Positions 49,337 to 58,153 of a DNA stretch of 64,000 bases are shown piece by piece. The notes below the pieces were generated by a model. That model did not search any database. It saw only the letters and a program-made list of their open reading frames with translations, and was not told the origin of the DNA. The position numbers and the translations under genes were made by a program. The stretch covers positions 222,865 to 286,864 of the forward strand of contig NZ_LMCM01000006.1 in the NCBI RefSeq assembly GCF_001426245.1, written 5' to 3'. The stretch is from Phycicoccus sp. Root101. Its GTDB lineage: Bacteria; Actinomycetota; Actinomycetes; Actinomycetales; Dermatophilaceae. Numbering within the stretch: the stretch's first letter is position 1; the number at the start of each line of letters is the position of its first letter.

Positions 49337-50335
49337 TCAGCCGACCGCCCGGGCCAGGTCGACCAGGGCGACCTCGTCAGCAGGGGCGAGACCGGCCCGG
49401 CGCGGGCGACCTGGGCCCTGCGCCAGCTCCCACGCGAGGGTGTCCTCCAGGGTCTGGGCGAGTGGCCGCGCCCTGAGTCCGAGCGACTCGGCCGCAGCAG
49501 TGCTGCGGCTCATCATGCCGGCGTACTCCGGCAGGGGGAGCCACAGCGGGAGCGAGCGCTCGCCCGACCACGGTGCGACCTCGTGCTCGGCGAGCCAGTC
49601 CTGCGACACCCCCACCAGCTCGCCGTCGTGCCCCGTCACCTGCCGGGCGGTGCGCAGGTGGTCGGGCAGCGGGACGACCGACCCGGCAGCGTTCGCCACG
49701 CCCACCGCGGCCACCTCGGCGCAGTGCAGCAGCCAGGCCGCGAGGTCGCGGACGTCGATCACCTGGGTGTCGATGGGTGAGTCGGGCACGAGGACCGCTC
49801 CGTCGGCCGTCGCCGGGTGGGCGAACCGCAACGGCCAGTACCCGGTCCGGTCCGTGTGGTCGCCCGGCCCGGCGACCAGTCCCGCCCTCGCCACCAGGGC
49901 CCGGTCCGGTATGGCGCCGAGCACGGCCTGCTCGCACGCCACCTTGCGCGCGCCATACGTCTCCCACCCCTCGTCGTCCTCGGGGGAGGGGTCGAGCAGG
50001 GGCGCCGACTCGTCGGCGCCGGGGTCGTCGTGCGACGCGTAGACCGACGCGGAGGACACGAAGACCCAGGACCGGGCTCGGTCGGCCAGCGCCGCCAGGG
50101 CGCCGCGGACGTGGCTGGGCTGGCGGGCGACGTCGACGACGGCGTCCCAGTCGGCCCCACCCAGCGCGTCGTACGCGCCGGGCGTGGACCGGTCGGCCCG
50201 GACGAGGGACACCCCGGCAGGGACCTCCCCGGCCCGGCCGCGGGCCAGCGCCGTCACCCGGTGCCCGGCGGCCACCGCCTGCGCGGCGACCTCGCCACCC
50301 AGCCAGGCCGTCCCGCCGAGCACGAGGATCCTCAT
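49337..50335 (-). CDS. NAD-dependent epimerase/dehydratase (extended SDR)
   Basis: A 332-residue Rossmann protein from ATG 50335 (MRILVLGGTAWLGGEVAAQAV, the cofactor loop). The catalytic Ser region is VFVSSASVYA and the Tyr/Lys pair is in YGARKVACEQAV. This resembles atypical SDRs that act on nucleotide sugars or serve as reductases. It starts 19 bases after the DivIVA-like gene on the same strand, so it is likely the third gene of that operon. The GTATGGCGC heptamer forms an inverted pair inside it (49909-49917 and 49950-49958). Confidence 0.88.
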   Translation of the reverse strand: MRILVLGGTAWLGGEVAAQAVAAGHRVTALARGRAGEVPAGVSLVRADRSTPGAYDALGGADWDAVVDVARQPSHVRGALAALADRARSWVFVSSASVYASHDDPGADESAPLLDPSPEDDEGWETYGARKVACEQAVLGAIPDRALVARAGLVAGPGDHTDRTGYWPLRFAHPATADGAVLVPDSPIDTQVIDVRDLAAWLLHCAEVAAVGVANAAGSVVPLPDHLRTARQVTGHDGELVGVSQDWLAEHEVAPWSGERSLPLWLPLPEYAGMMSRSTAAAESLGLRARPLAQTLEDTLAWELAQGPGRPRRAGLAPADEVALVDLARAVG

Positions 50336-50354
50336 GACCGCACCACCGCCGCGC

Positions 50355-51500
50355 TCAGGCGCGGCTCGGTTGCTTCGTGCCCGGGGCCGGGGCGGGCCGG
50401 GCTGCGTCGTCCTTCTGCTTCGACGGCTGGTCGGTCTTCGGCGCCGCGTCCCCGGCAGCCTCCGGAGCAGGGACGGCGTCCTGCGCGCCCTCAGACCGGT
50501 CCTGGTCCTGTGCCGGGACCACCGCGGCGGACTCGCCGGCCTCGGAGCCGCTCGCCGCCGCCACCTCGGGCAGGGCGCCCTCGATCGAGTCGACCATGGA
50601 CGCACCACCGAGGGTGGCGAGCATCTGGCGCACGTTGCTCAGCTGTGCGGTGATGCTGTCGCGGCGGGCCGTGGCCGCTGCGAGCTCACGCTCGGAGTCG
50701 CGACGGATCCGCTCGGCCTGCTCACGGGCGGACGCGACGAGCGCGTCGGCCTCGGCCTTGGCCGACTCGAGCGTGCGCCGGCTCTCGGCGGTGGCGTCGG
50801 CGTGGGCCCGCTCGCTGTCGGCAGCCAGCCCGGTGGCGCGCTCCTGCGCCTCGTTGAGCGCCTTCTCGTGCGCCGCCATCTGGGCGGTGAACTCGGCCGA
50901 CGCCTTGTCGCGGCGCTGGCCCAGGGTCGCCTCGAAGTCGGCCGCCGCGGCGGCGGCGCGGGCGCGCTGGTGCTCGTAGAAGGCCTCCGCCTCCTCCCGA
51001 CGGGCCGAGGCCTCGCGGTCGGCGTCGTCGAGGATCGAGTCGGCCTGCTGCCTGGCCTTCTCGACGACCTGGCTGGCCTGGGCGTCGGCGCGGGTGCGCA
51101 CGTCCTCGGCGTAACGGTCGGCGTCGGTGCGGGTCTGGTCCGCGGCCAGGCGCGAGGTGCCGGCCAGGGTCTGGGCGTCGACGTCCGCGTTCCGGCGGAT
51201 CTCGGTGGCCTCCTCGTCGGCCATCGTGAGGATGGCACCGATGCGTTCACCGAGGTCGGCGAAGGTCGGGGCCGCAGCCTTGCGCTGCTCGTCCTTCAGG
51301 CCTTCGAGCGCGCGAGCCGTCTGGGCGCCCTCCTCCTGGACCTTGGCCAGGGTCGAACGCAGCTCGCTGACCTCGACCGTGCGCTCGGCCGCCTCACGGC
51401 GGGCCTGCTCCAGGGCTCCGGCGTGCTCGGCCCGCCACTGGTCGACCTGGGCCGGGTCGTAGCCGCGCAGGACGCTGCGGAAGGAGGTGGTGTCACTCAT
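50355..51500 (-). CDS. DivIVA-like long coiled-coil protein
   Basis: A 381-residue protein. It opens FRSVLRGYDPAQVDQW, a DivIVA-type N-terminal motif. About 280 residues of Ala/Glu/Arg heptads follow without Pro, then a disordered tail rich in Pro, Ala and Asp. The coiled coil could form long filaments or a polar scaffold, like Scy/FilP proteins. ATG 51500 overlaps the end of the upstream coiled-coil gene by eight bases. Confidence 0.82.
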   Translation of the reverse strand: MSDTTSFRSVLRGYDPAQVDQWRAEHAGALEQARREAAERTVEVSELRSTLAKVQEEGAQTARALEGLKDEQRKAAAPTFADLGERIGAILTMADEEATEIRRNADVDAQTLAGTSRLAADQTRTDADRYAEDVRTRADAQASQVVEKARQQADSILDDADREASARREEAEAFYEHQRARAAAAAADFEATLGQRRDKASAEFTAQMAAHEKALNEAQERATGLAADSERAHADATAESRRTLESAKAEADALVASAREQAERIRRDSERELAAATARRDSITAQLSNVRQMLATLGGASMVDSIEGALPEVAAASGSEAGESAAVVPAQDQDRSEGAQDAVPAPEAAGDAAPKTDQPSKQKDDAARPAPAPGTKQPSRA

Positions 51501-52974
51501 GGGTGTTCCGTTCGGTGTCGTGGGTGGTGGGTCCGTCGTCAGCGGTGGTCTGGTGGGAAGGCACCGACAGGGCGTCGATGACGCCGGTCAGGTGGCCCAG
51601 CTGGGTGGTGATGTCCTCGCGGCGGGAGGCCAGGGAGGCGACCTCGGCCCGGGCCCGCTCCAGCATGGCCCGTGCCTCCTCCCGGACGCGGTCGGCGTCC
51701 GCCCTCGCCTGGGTGCTCGTGGCGATGAGCTCCTCTCGAGCGGCCCGGTGGGACGCGTGGGTCTCGCGTTGCAGGCGCTCGATCTCCTCGGCGGTGCGCT
51801 CCCGGACCAGCCGGGACGCACGTTCGGCCTCCTCGAGGCGCCGGTTCGCCCGCTCCTCGGCAGCCTTCTCGCTCTCTGCCGCCGACAGCCGTGCGCGGTC
51901 CGCCTCCTCGCGGGCCAGCGCGGTCGTCCGCTCGGCCTGGGCCTGCGCCGCGGTCATGACGGCCTCGGCCTGGGCCCGCAGGTTGCCGGACTCCGCCCGG
52001 GCCGCGTCGCGCTCGGACCGCGCCCGGTGGGCGGCACGGGCGAGCGAGGTCTGGATCAGCTGGCGACGGGAGCGCACCCGGGTGGCGAGCTGCTGGTGCG
52101 TCTCGCGGCGCTGGCGGGCCAGGTCGGCCTCGGTCTCCTCGAGGATGCCGCGAACCGTCCGCTGGCTCCAGGCCAGGTGCTCCTGCGCCTCGGCCGTGAC
52201 CTGGTCGGCCTCGGCATGAGCCGTCTCGAGGACCACCCGGGCCCGGTCCCGCGACTCCTCGCCGAGGGCCGCCGCCCTCGCGGCAGCCTCGTCGGTCAGG
52301 CGCGACGCCTCGACCTGGGCCTCCTCCACCCGGGTCCGCGCCTGCGCCAGCAACGCCTCCGCCTCCTCGCGGGCCTCGGCCAGCAGGGCGGCGTGCTGCG
52401 CGGCCTGCTCCGCGTCGCGCTCGGCGAGCCGGACGTCCATGCGCGCCACGCCCTCGGCGAAGGCCGCATCGCGCTCGCGCTCGTGGGCGGCATACCGGGC
52501 CATCGCGGTGTCGTGGTCGTGCTGGGCCGCGGCGCGCAGGGCCTCGGCCCGCTGCTCGGCGTCCTCGACGAGGGCGCGGGCCTCGGCCCGGGCGCCGGCG
52601 ACGGCCTCCTCGCTCGTCCGGGAGGCGGCCTCGGTGAGCCTCGAGGCCTGGTCGGCCGCGTCGGTGACGAGCGCCTCGGCCTCGCGGCGGGCGTCGTCGA
52701 GGGCCCGGCCGACCTGCTCGCGGTCACGGACCGCGTCGGCGTGCTGCCGCTGGGCGTCCTGCAGGAGCGACTGCGCCTCGGAGCGCAGCCGCTCGGCGTC
52801 CTGCCTGGCGAGGGCCAGTGCCGCGTCGGACTCGGCTCGGAGGGCGTCGGCATGGGCCTGAGCTCGTTCGAGGATCGACTGGGTGTGCCGGGTGAGGTCG
52901 CCGATCTGGGTGGCGGGCGGACCCGGTGGACGCTTCAGCGCGTCCGCTGGGAGGGCGTCGGGCATGGCGGTCAT
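51493..52974 (-). CDS. Very long coiled-coil (Scy/FilP-like) protein
   Basis: A 493-residue protein. After a short Pro-rich head (PADALKRPPGPPATQIGDL) almost the whole chain is Ala/Glu/Arg/Gln heptads, with a short acidic tail. ATG 52974 or ATG 52965 can start it. The open frame runs much further upstream, but that part is antisense to pafA and not credible. It heads an operon with the DivIVA-like gene and epimerase, and is divergent from pafA. A cytoskeletal or polar role is inferred from architecture only. Confidence 0.8.
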   Translation of the reverse strand: MTAMPDALPADALKRPPGPPATQIGDLTRHTQSILERAQAHADALRAESDAALALARQDAERLRSEAQSLLQDAQRQHADAVRDREQVGRALDDARREAEALVTDAADQASRLTEAASRTSEEAVAGARAEARALVEDAEQRAEALRAAAQHDHDTAMARYAAHERERDAAFAEGVARMDVRLAERDAEQAAQHAALLAEAREEAEALLAQARTRVEEAQVEASRLTDEAAARAAALGEESRDRARVVLETAHAEADQVTAEAQEHLAWSQRTVRGILEETEADLARQRRETHQQLATRVRSRRQLIQTSLARAAHRARSERDAARAESGNLRAQAEAVMTAAQAQAERTTALAREEADRARLSAAESEKAAEERANRRLEEAERASRLVRERTAEEIERLQRETHASHRAAREELIATSTQARADADRVREEARAMLERARAEVASLASRREDITTQLGHLTGVIDALSVPSHQTTADDGPTTHDTERNTHE

Positions 52975-53019
52975 GATTCCACGCCGAGGGTTTGCCGTGG
53001 CCCAAGAGGAGTTCAAGCC

Positions 53020-53025
53020 TAGAGT
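53020..53025 (+). promoter_or_regulatory. -10 element, leaderless start at 53032
   Basis: TAGAGT six bases before the ATG of pafA. Confidence 0.5.
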
Positions 53026-53031
53026 GGGTCC

Positions 53032-54399
53032 ATGGAGCGCCGGATCTTCGGGATCGAGAACGAGTACGGCATCACGTGCACGTTCGAGGGGCAGCGCAGG
53101 CTGACGCCCGACGAGGTCGCGCGCTACCTCTTCCGCAAGGTCGTCTCGTGGGGCCGGTCCTCCAACGTCTTCCTCTCCAACGGTTCCCGGCTCTACCTCG
53201 ACGTGGGTTCGCACCCCGAGTACGCCACCCCCGAGTGCGACCACGTCCGGCAGCTCGTCATCCACGACAAGGCAGGGGAGCGCATCATCGAGGGCCTGGT
53301 GGCCGATGCGCAGGACCGGCTGGTCGAGGAGGGCATCGAGGGCGAGATCTACGTCTTCAAGAACAACACCGACTCGGCCGGCAACTCCTACGGCTGCCAC
53401 GAGAACTTCCTCGTCGGCCGGGCGGGGGAGTTCCAGCAGCTGTCCGACGTGCTGATCCCGTTCCTCGTCAGCCGTCAGATCACCAGCGGCGCGGGCAAGG
53501 TCGTCACCACCTCCAAGGGCGCGACCTTCTGCGTCAGCCAACGAGCCGACCACATCTGGGAAGGCGTCTCCTCGGCCACGACCCGCTCGCGCCCGATCAT
53601 CAACACGCGCGACGAGCCGCACGCCGACGCCGAGAAGTACCGGCGCCTGCACGTGATCGTCGGCGACTCCAACATGAGCGAGACGACCACGATGCTCAAG
53701 GTCGGCTCGGCCGACCTGGTCCTGCGGATGATCGAGGCCGGCATGGTCGTGCGCGACCTGACCCTGGAGAACCCCATCCGGGCGATCCGGGAGATGAGCC
53801 ACGACATGACCGGCCGCAAGACGGTGCGGCTGTCGAACGGTCGCGAGCTGTCCGCGCTGCAGATCCAGTCCGAGTACCTCGAGCGGGCGCAGGCCTACGC
53901 CGACCGTGAGGGGCTGGAGGACCCGATCCACAAGCAGGTCCTCGACCTCTGGGAGCGCACCCTCACCGCCGTCGACACCGGCAACCTCTCGCTCGTCGAC
54001 ACCGAGATCGACTGGGTCATCAAGCACAAGCTCATCACCGGCTACATGGACAAGCACGGCCTCCCGATGGAGCACCCGCGGATCGCCCAGATCGACCTCG
54101 CCTACCACGACGTCAACCGCCAGCGCGGTCTGTTCTACGTGCTGCAGAAGCACGGTCGCGCGGCGCGGCTGTGCACCGACCCCGAGGTGTTCGAGGCCAA
54201 GACGGTGCCGCCGCAGACCACGCGGGCCAAGCTGCGTGGCGACTTCATCAAGGCGGCCCAGGAGCACCGGCGCGACTTCACCGTCGACTGGGTGCACCTC
54301 AAGCTCAACGACCAGGCGCAGCGGACCGTGCTGTGCAAGGACCCGTTCGCGGCCGTCGACGCCCGGGTCGAGCGGCTGATCGAGGGCATGCGCGGCTGA
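53032..54399 (+). CDS. pafA: Pup-protein ligase PafA
   Basis: A 455-residue glutamine-synthetase-like ligase that joins deamidated Pup to substrate lysines with ATP. Motifs: [32 protein letters not shown] (catalytic Asp), [20 protein letters not shown] and [23 protein letters not shown]. It lacks the Dop loop after the first strand pair. It lies 6.3 kb after prcA, separated by six minus-strand genes. Leaderless start. Confidence 0.97.
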   Translation: MERRIFGIENEYGITCTFEGQRRLTPDEVARYLFRKVVSWGRSSNVFLSNGSRLYLDVGSHPEYATPECDHVRQLVIHDKAGERIIEGLVADAQDRLVEEGIEGEIYVFKNNTDSAGNSYGCHENFLVGRAGEFQQLSDVLIPFLVSRQITSGAGKVVTTSKGATFCVSQRADHIWEGVSSATTRSRPIINTRDEPHADAEKYRRLHVIVGDSNMSETTTMLKVGSADLVLRMIEAGMVVRDLTLENPIRAIREMSHDMTGRKTVRLSNGRELSALQIQSEYLERAQAYADREGLEDPIHKQVLDLWERTLTAVDTGNLSLVDTEIDWVIKHKLITGYMDKHGLPMEHPRIAQIDLAYHDVNRQRGLFYVLQKHGRAARLCTDPEVFEAKTVPPQTTRAKLRGDFIKAAQEHRRDFTVDWVHLKLNDQAQRTVLCKDPFAAVDARVERLIEGMRG

Positions 54400-54475
54400 C
54401 CACCGGGCGCCGGTGCCGGCCGCCGTCCCCAGCCTTCGCACATGGGGCATTTCGGGCTTTGCCAGCCTCCGCGGT

Positions 54476-54481
54476 TAGGGT
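54476..54481 (+). promoter_or_regulatory. -10 element of the FKBP lipoprotein gene
   Basis: TAGGGT. A leaderless reading would start at the TTG 54488, while a 33-base leader would lead to the preferred GTG 54521. Confidence 0.4.
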
Positions 54482-54520
54482 GGGTCCTTGGTCCACCGCC
54501 CCGATCGAAGGTCCCTCACC

Positions 54521-55492
54521 GTGTCTGTGCGTTCCCTGTCTGCCCGCCCGAGCCGCCGCCGCCTGTCGGTGATGGCCGCGGCCCTGACCGCCCTCCTGGC
54601 CCTGACGGCCTGTGGCAACTCCGACGACGCCAAGGCCTCGCCCTTGGACGGCATCACCGTGACCGGGGGCAACGACACCACCGCGCCGACGGTCGCCATC
54701 ACCCCGAAGCCGTTGTCGGTCAAGGAGACGACGACCAAGGTCGTCAAGGCCGGTGACGGCCCCGTGGTGAAGGACGACGAGATCGTCAGCGTCAAGTACG
54801 TCCTGCTCAACGCCAAGGACTCCTCGGTCCTCGACACCAACTACGGCAAGCAGAACCTCGGCCTCAGCCTCGGCGCCGAGGGCCTCCTGCCCGGCCTGAA
54901 GAAGGGCCTGGCGAACCAGAAGGTGGGTTCGCGCGTGCTGGTGGCCGTGCCGCCCAAGGACGCCTTCGGCGCCCAGGGCAACACCGACATCAAGGTCGGC
55001 GGCACCGACACCGTCGTCTTCCTCATGGACGTGCTCTCCGTGACCAAGCCCCTGGCCAGCGCCGAGGGCAAGGAGGTCAAGCCCTCCGCCGACCTGCCGT
55101 CGGTCAAGGTCGAGAGCGGCAAGGCCGCGACCATCACGATCCCCAAGGGCAAGAAGCCGCCGACGAAGACGGTCGGCCAGAACCTCATCGACGGCACCGG
55201 CGCCAAGGTCGCAGCCGGCCAGACCATCCGGGTCACCTACACCGGTGCGCTCTGGAAGGACGGCAAGGTCTTCGACTCGTCCGCGACCTCCCCGCAGGGC
55301 TACTTCGAGACCGTCATCGGCAAGCAGCAGGTCATCAAGGCCTGGGACGCCCAGCTCGTCGGCAAGGCCGTCGGCAGCCGCGTCCTCATGGTCGTCCCCC
55401 CGGCAGACGGGTACGGCGCCGCGGGCAGCCCGCCCAAGATCAGCGGCACGGACACCCTCGTGTTCGTCGTCGACATCCTCGCGGCCTACTGA
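54521..55492 (+). CDS. FKBP-type peptidyl-prolyl isomerase lipoprotein with two FKBP domains
   Basis: A 323-residue secreted protein. The signal peptide ends in the lipobox LTACG (Cys about residue 34), so it is lipid-anchored outside the membrane. Two FKBP domains follow, about 68-175 (AGDGPVVKDDEIVSVKYVLL to VVFLMDVLSV) and 225-323 (IDGTGAKVAAGQTIRVTYTG to LVFVVDILAAY). The second keeps more of the FKBP active-site pattern. GTG 54521 gives a normal signal peptide; TTG 54488 is an alternative. Likely an extracytoplasmic folding helper. Confidence 0.9.
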   Translation: MSVRSLSARPSRRRLSVMAAALTALLALTACGNSDDAKASPLDGITVTGGNDTTAPTVAITPKPLSVKETTTKVVKAGDGPVVKDDEIVSVKYVLLNAKDSSVLDTNYGKQNLGLSLGAEGLLPGLKKGLANQKVGSRVLVAVPPKDAFGAQGNTDIKVGGTDTVVFLMDVLSVTKPLASAEGKEVKPSADLPSVKVESGKAATITIPKGKKPPTKTVGQNLIDGTGAKVAAGQTIRVTYTGALWKDGKVFDSSATSPQGYFETVIGKQQVIKAWDAQLVGKAVGSRVLMVVPPADGYGAAGSPPKISGTDTLVFVVDILAAY

Positions 55493-55533
55493 GCCGCACC
55501 CGTCCCACCCCTCTCTTCCCAAGGAGCAGCAGC

Positions 55534-55920
55534 ATGGGTTTCGACCCCAACACCACCAAGCCCGAGATCGACTTCCCCGGCGACGAGGCCCCCAGCGAGC
55601 TCGTCATCGAGGACCTCACCGAGGGTGACGGCCAGGAGGCCGGCGCCGGTGACACCATCTCGGCGCACTACGTCGGCGTGGCCCACTCCACCGGCGAGGA
55701 GTTCGACTCCTCGTGGAACCGTGGCGCCCCCCTGGACTTCCGCCTCGGCGTCGGCCAGGTCATCCGCGGCTGGGACGACGGCATCGTCGGCATGAAGGTC
55801 GGCGGCCGTCGCAAGCTCGTCATCCCCGCCCACCTCGCCTACGGCGACCGTGGCGCCGGCGGCGCGATCAAGCCGGGCGAGACCCTGATCTTCGTGGTCG
55901 ACCTCGTGGACGTCCGCTGA
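55534..55920 (+). CDS. Cytosolic FKBP-type peptidyl-prolyl isomerase
   Basis: A 128-residue single-domain isomerase with the complete pattern LVIEDLTEGDGQEAGAGDTISAHYVGV, GEEFDSSWNRGAPLDFRLGVGQVIRGWDDG and RRKLVIPAHLAYGDRGAGG. No signal peptide. AAGGAG precedes ATG 55534. It follows the lipoprotein FKBP by 41 bases, so inside and outside versions of the activity are co-transcribed. Confidence 0.95.
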   Translation: MGFDPNTTKPEIDFPGDEAPSELVIEDLTEGDGQEAGAGDTISAHYVGVAHSTGEEFDSSWNRGAPLDFRLGVGQVIRGWDDGIVGMKVGGRRKLVIPAHLAYGDRGAGGAIKPGETLIFVVDLVDVR

Positions 55921-55935
55921 CCGCGGACCGTCCCC

Positions 55936-55954
55936 GGGTCCGCTGAGCGGACCC
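55936..55954 (+). terminator. Hairpin after the FKBP genes
   Basis: GGGTCCGC / GCGGACCC (8 bp) with a TGA loop, 15 bases after the FKBP stop and before the convergent DUF3866 gene. Confidence 0.6.
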
Positions 55955-55968
55955 ATGGCTGGGTCACC

Positions 55969-57087
55969 TCAGCCGTCAGCGTTCTCCGACAGCAGCCGGG
56001 CGGCCCACCGCCCGGCTGCTGCGCTGTGCAGGAACGCCGCGTGGTCCTCGTCGAGCCCGCGGCCCATGGTGGAGAGCTTCACCGGGGTGCCGCGCAGCGC
56101 CGCGTCGAGCCCGTCGACCGGCACCTCGCGCAGGGTCAGGTCGCCGGTCGCCTCGTCCACGAGGTCGCCCGCCTGCGCGAGCACGAGCCGTCCGAACTCG
56201 TCGTCCACGATCCCCACCGGCACGTCCGCCGCGGTGAGGCACACCCTCCCGTATGCCGTCCGGCTGTGGTGCGAGATCCCACGGTGCCGCCCGCGCTGGT
56301 CGGCGTCGGAGACGCGCAGGGCCGCGACCCCGCGACCGCGCAGGACCCCGACGGCGTTGAGCGCCTCGCCCGCCGCGACGCCCGTGTACCCCCAGGTCGT
56401 TCCCGTCCCGACGTTGCCCGGTCCCTGGATGACGACGGCCACGTCGGCCCCGAGGACGTGGCGCGCAGCGAGCAGACCGGAGTGCAGGGTGACCGCCTCG
56501 TGCTCGCCGCCGTAGGCCTGGCCCACCGTCACGGTGCCGTGCAGCCAGCCCGCCTCGGTGAGGCCGGCGACCGCCCGTGAGAACGCGAGCGGCAGGGCTC
56601 CACCGTCGGTCATGAGGTAGACGACCCGGGCGTCCGGGCGTTCGGTGCGCAGGCCGGCCAGGACCGCGGGAAGGGCCGAGTGCAGGTCGGCGACGACGAC
56701 CGGCAGGCCGAGCAGGTCACCGGCGGCCGCGGGGCCGGTGGTCAGGGCTGCGTGGTGCGGGCTGTCCTGCTCGTCCACGGCCATGAACATCTGCTGCTGG
56801 GGCGTGTACCTCGCCTTGACGATGTGGCCCTCGCTGGCCGGCGGGTCGGCGGGGAGGCGGTCTGGTGCCGCGACGACGAAGGCCAGCCCCCCGGTGCCGA
56901 GGCCGCGCAGCAGCGCGGAGGCGTTGAGCAGGACCCGGTCACCGACCTGTGGCTCACCGACCAGGGCCGTGTACGCGAGGGCGCGCACCACGTCTCCGTC
57001 GTCGCCCGCCAGCTGGACCGCATACTCGACGGCGCCCGGCCACCGGCCACGCACCTGCTGAACCGTGCCCTCGCGCCACTGCATCAC
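55969..57087 (-). CDS. DUF3866 family protein
   Basis: A 372-residue protein from GTG 57087 (V-M-Q-W-R-E-G), with TACTCT seven bases ahead; ATG 57084 is the alternative. Characteristic parts are MFMAVDEQDSPHH, VVYLMTDGGALPLAFSRAV, GGEHEAVTLHSGLLAARH and VVIQGPGNVGTGTTWGYTG. The family is widespread in actinobacteria and firmicutes but uncharacterised. It is divergent from pafB. Confidence 0.9.
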   Translation of the reverse strand: MMQWREGTVQQVRGRWPGAVEYAVQLAGDDGDVVRALAYTALVGEPQVGDRVLLNASALLRGLGTGGLAFVVAAPDRLPADPPASEGHIVKARYTPQQQMFMAVDEQDSPHHAALTTGPAAAGDLLGLPVVVADLHSALPAVLAGLRTERPDARVVYLMTDGGALPLAFSRAVAGLTEAGWLHGTVTVGQAYGGEHEAVTLHSGLLAARHVLGADVAVVIQGPGNVGTGTTWGYTGVAAGEALNAVGVLRGRGVAALRVSDADQRGRHRGISHHSRTAYGRVCLTAADVPVGIVDDEFGRLVLAQAGDLVDEATGDLTLREVPVDGLDAALRGTPVKLSTMGRGLDEDHAAFLHSAAAGRWAARLLSENADG

Positions 57088-57094
57088 GACACGC

Positions 57095-57100
57095 AGAGTA
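57095..57100 (-). promoter_or_regulatory. -10 element, leaderless start at 57087
   Basis: TACTCT on the minus strand, seven bases before the GTG of the DUF3866 gene. Confidence 0.45.
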
Positions 57101-57126
57101 GTCACGGGCGGTACCGCGCACTCCGG

Positions 57127-57132
57127 TAGCGT
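57127..57132 (+). promoter_or_regulatory. -10 element, leaderless start at 57140
   Basis: TAGCGT seven bases before the GTG of pafB. Confidence 0.5.
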
Positions 57133-57139
57133 CGGGCGG

Positions 57140-58153
57140 GTGAGTTCACCCACCGGCCCCGCGGCCAAGACCGAGCGCCTGCTCAACCTCGTGCTCTGCC
57201 TGCTCTACACGCGCCGGCCGCTGCCCAAGTCCAAGATCCGCGACATCGTGCCGCAGTACGGGGACGCCGCGAGCGACGAGGCCTTCGACCGGATGTTCGA
57301 GCGTGACAAGGACGAGCTGCGCGAGCTCGGCATCCCGCTCGTCACGGCCGAGATCGGCGGGGTCTGGGACGACGAGGTGGGGTACCGCATCGACCAGCGC
57401 GAGTACGCGCTGCCCGACATCGAGTTCGAGCCCGACGAGCTGGCCGTCCTCGGCCTGGCCAGCCGCACCTGGGCGCACGCCTCGCTGGCCGGTCCCGCCG
57501 CCCAGGCCCTGCGCAAGCTCAAGGCCGCCGGCATCGAGCGGGACGGCGACTCGCTCATCGGCATCGAGCCGCGGCTCGGCACGAGCGAGCCCGCCTTCGA
57601 GCCCGTGAAGAACGCCGTCGTCGGCCAGCAGACCATCTCCTTCGGCTACCGCACCGGCGGGCAGGGCGAGGTCAACACCCGGCGCGTGCAGCCGTGGGGT
57701 CTGGCCTCCTGGCACGGCCGCTGGTACCTCACCGGGTTCGACCTCGACCGGGGCGCACCCCGGGTCTTCCGCCTCTCGCGCATCGATGGTGCGGTCTCGG
57801 TCGTGCGCAAGGCGGAGCCGTACACCGTCCCCGCCGACCACCGGGCCCAGGAGATGATCGCCTCGACCGTCGGCGAGCAGGAACCCCGGACCTCGGTCGT
57901 CCGGGTCCGGGAGGGCCGCGGACAGTCGCTGCGCCGCCGTGGCACCGCCGTCGGCACCGAGGGGGAGTGGACCGTCCTCGAGGTGCCCTTCTCCGACCCC
58001 TACGCGTTCGCCGACGAGGTGAGCGGGTATGGCGCGGACGTGGTCGTCAGCGAACCCGTCGAGGTCCGCGACCTCGTCGTTGAACGCCTGCGCGGGGCCG
58101 TCCGGGCCCACGCCGCCGTCGCCTCGGCCCCGACCACCGGAGGAGCCGCATGA
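57140..58153 (+). CDS. pafB: WYL-domain regulator PafB
   Basis: A 337-residue regulator with an N-terminal winged helix (TERLLNLVLCLLYTRRPLPKSKIRDIVPQY), a central WYL domain (RVQPWGLASWHGRWYLTGFD) and a WCX-type C-terminal extension. With PafC it forms the activator of the LexA-independent DNA damage response in mycobacteria. GTG 57140 is leaderless. The stop overlaps the pafC start by ATGA, as expected for a heterodimer. Confidence 0.94.
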   Translation: MSSPTGPAAKTERLLNLVLCLLYTRRPLPKSKIRDIVPQYGDAASDEAFDRMFERDKDELRELGIPLVTAEIGGVWDDEVGYRIDQREYALPDIEFEPDELAVLGLASRTWAHASLAGPAAQALRKLKAAGIERDGDSLIGIEPRLGTSEPAFEPVKNAVVGQQTISFGYRTGGQGEVNTRRVQPWGLASWHGRWYLTGFDLDRGAPRVFRLSRIDGAVSVVRKAEPYTVPADHRAQEMIASTVGEQEPRTSVVRVREGRGQSLRRRGTAVGTEGEWTVLEVPFSDPYAFADEVSGYGADVVVSEPVEVRDLVVERLRGAVRAHAAVASAPTTGGAA

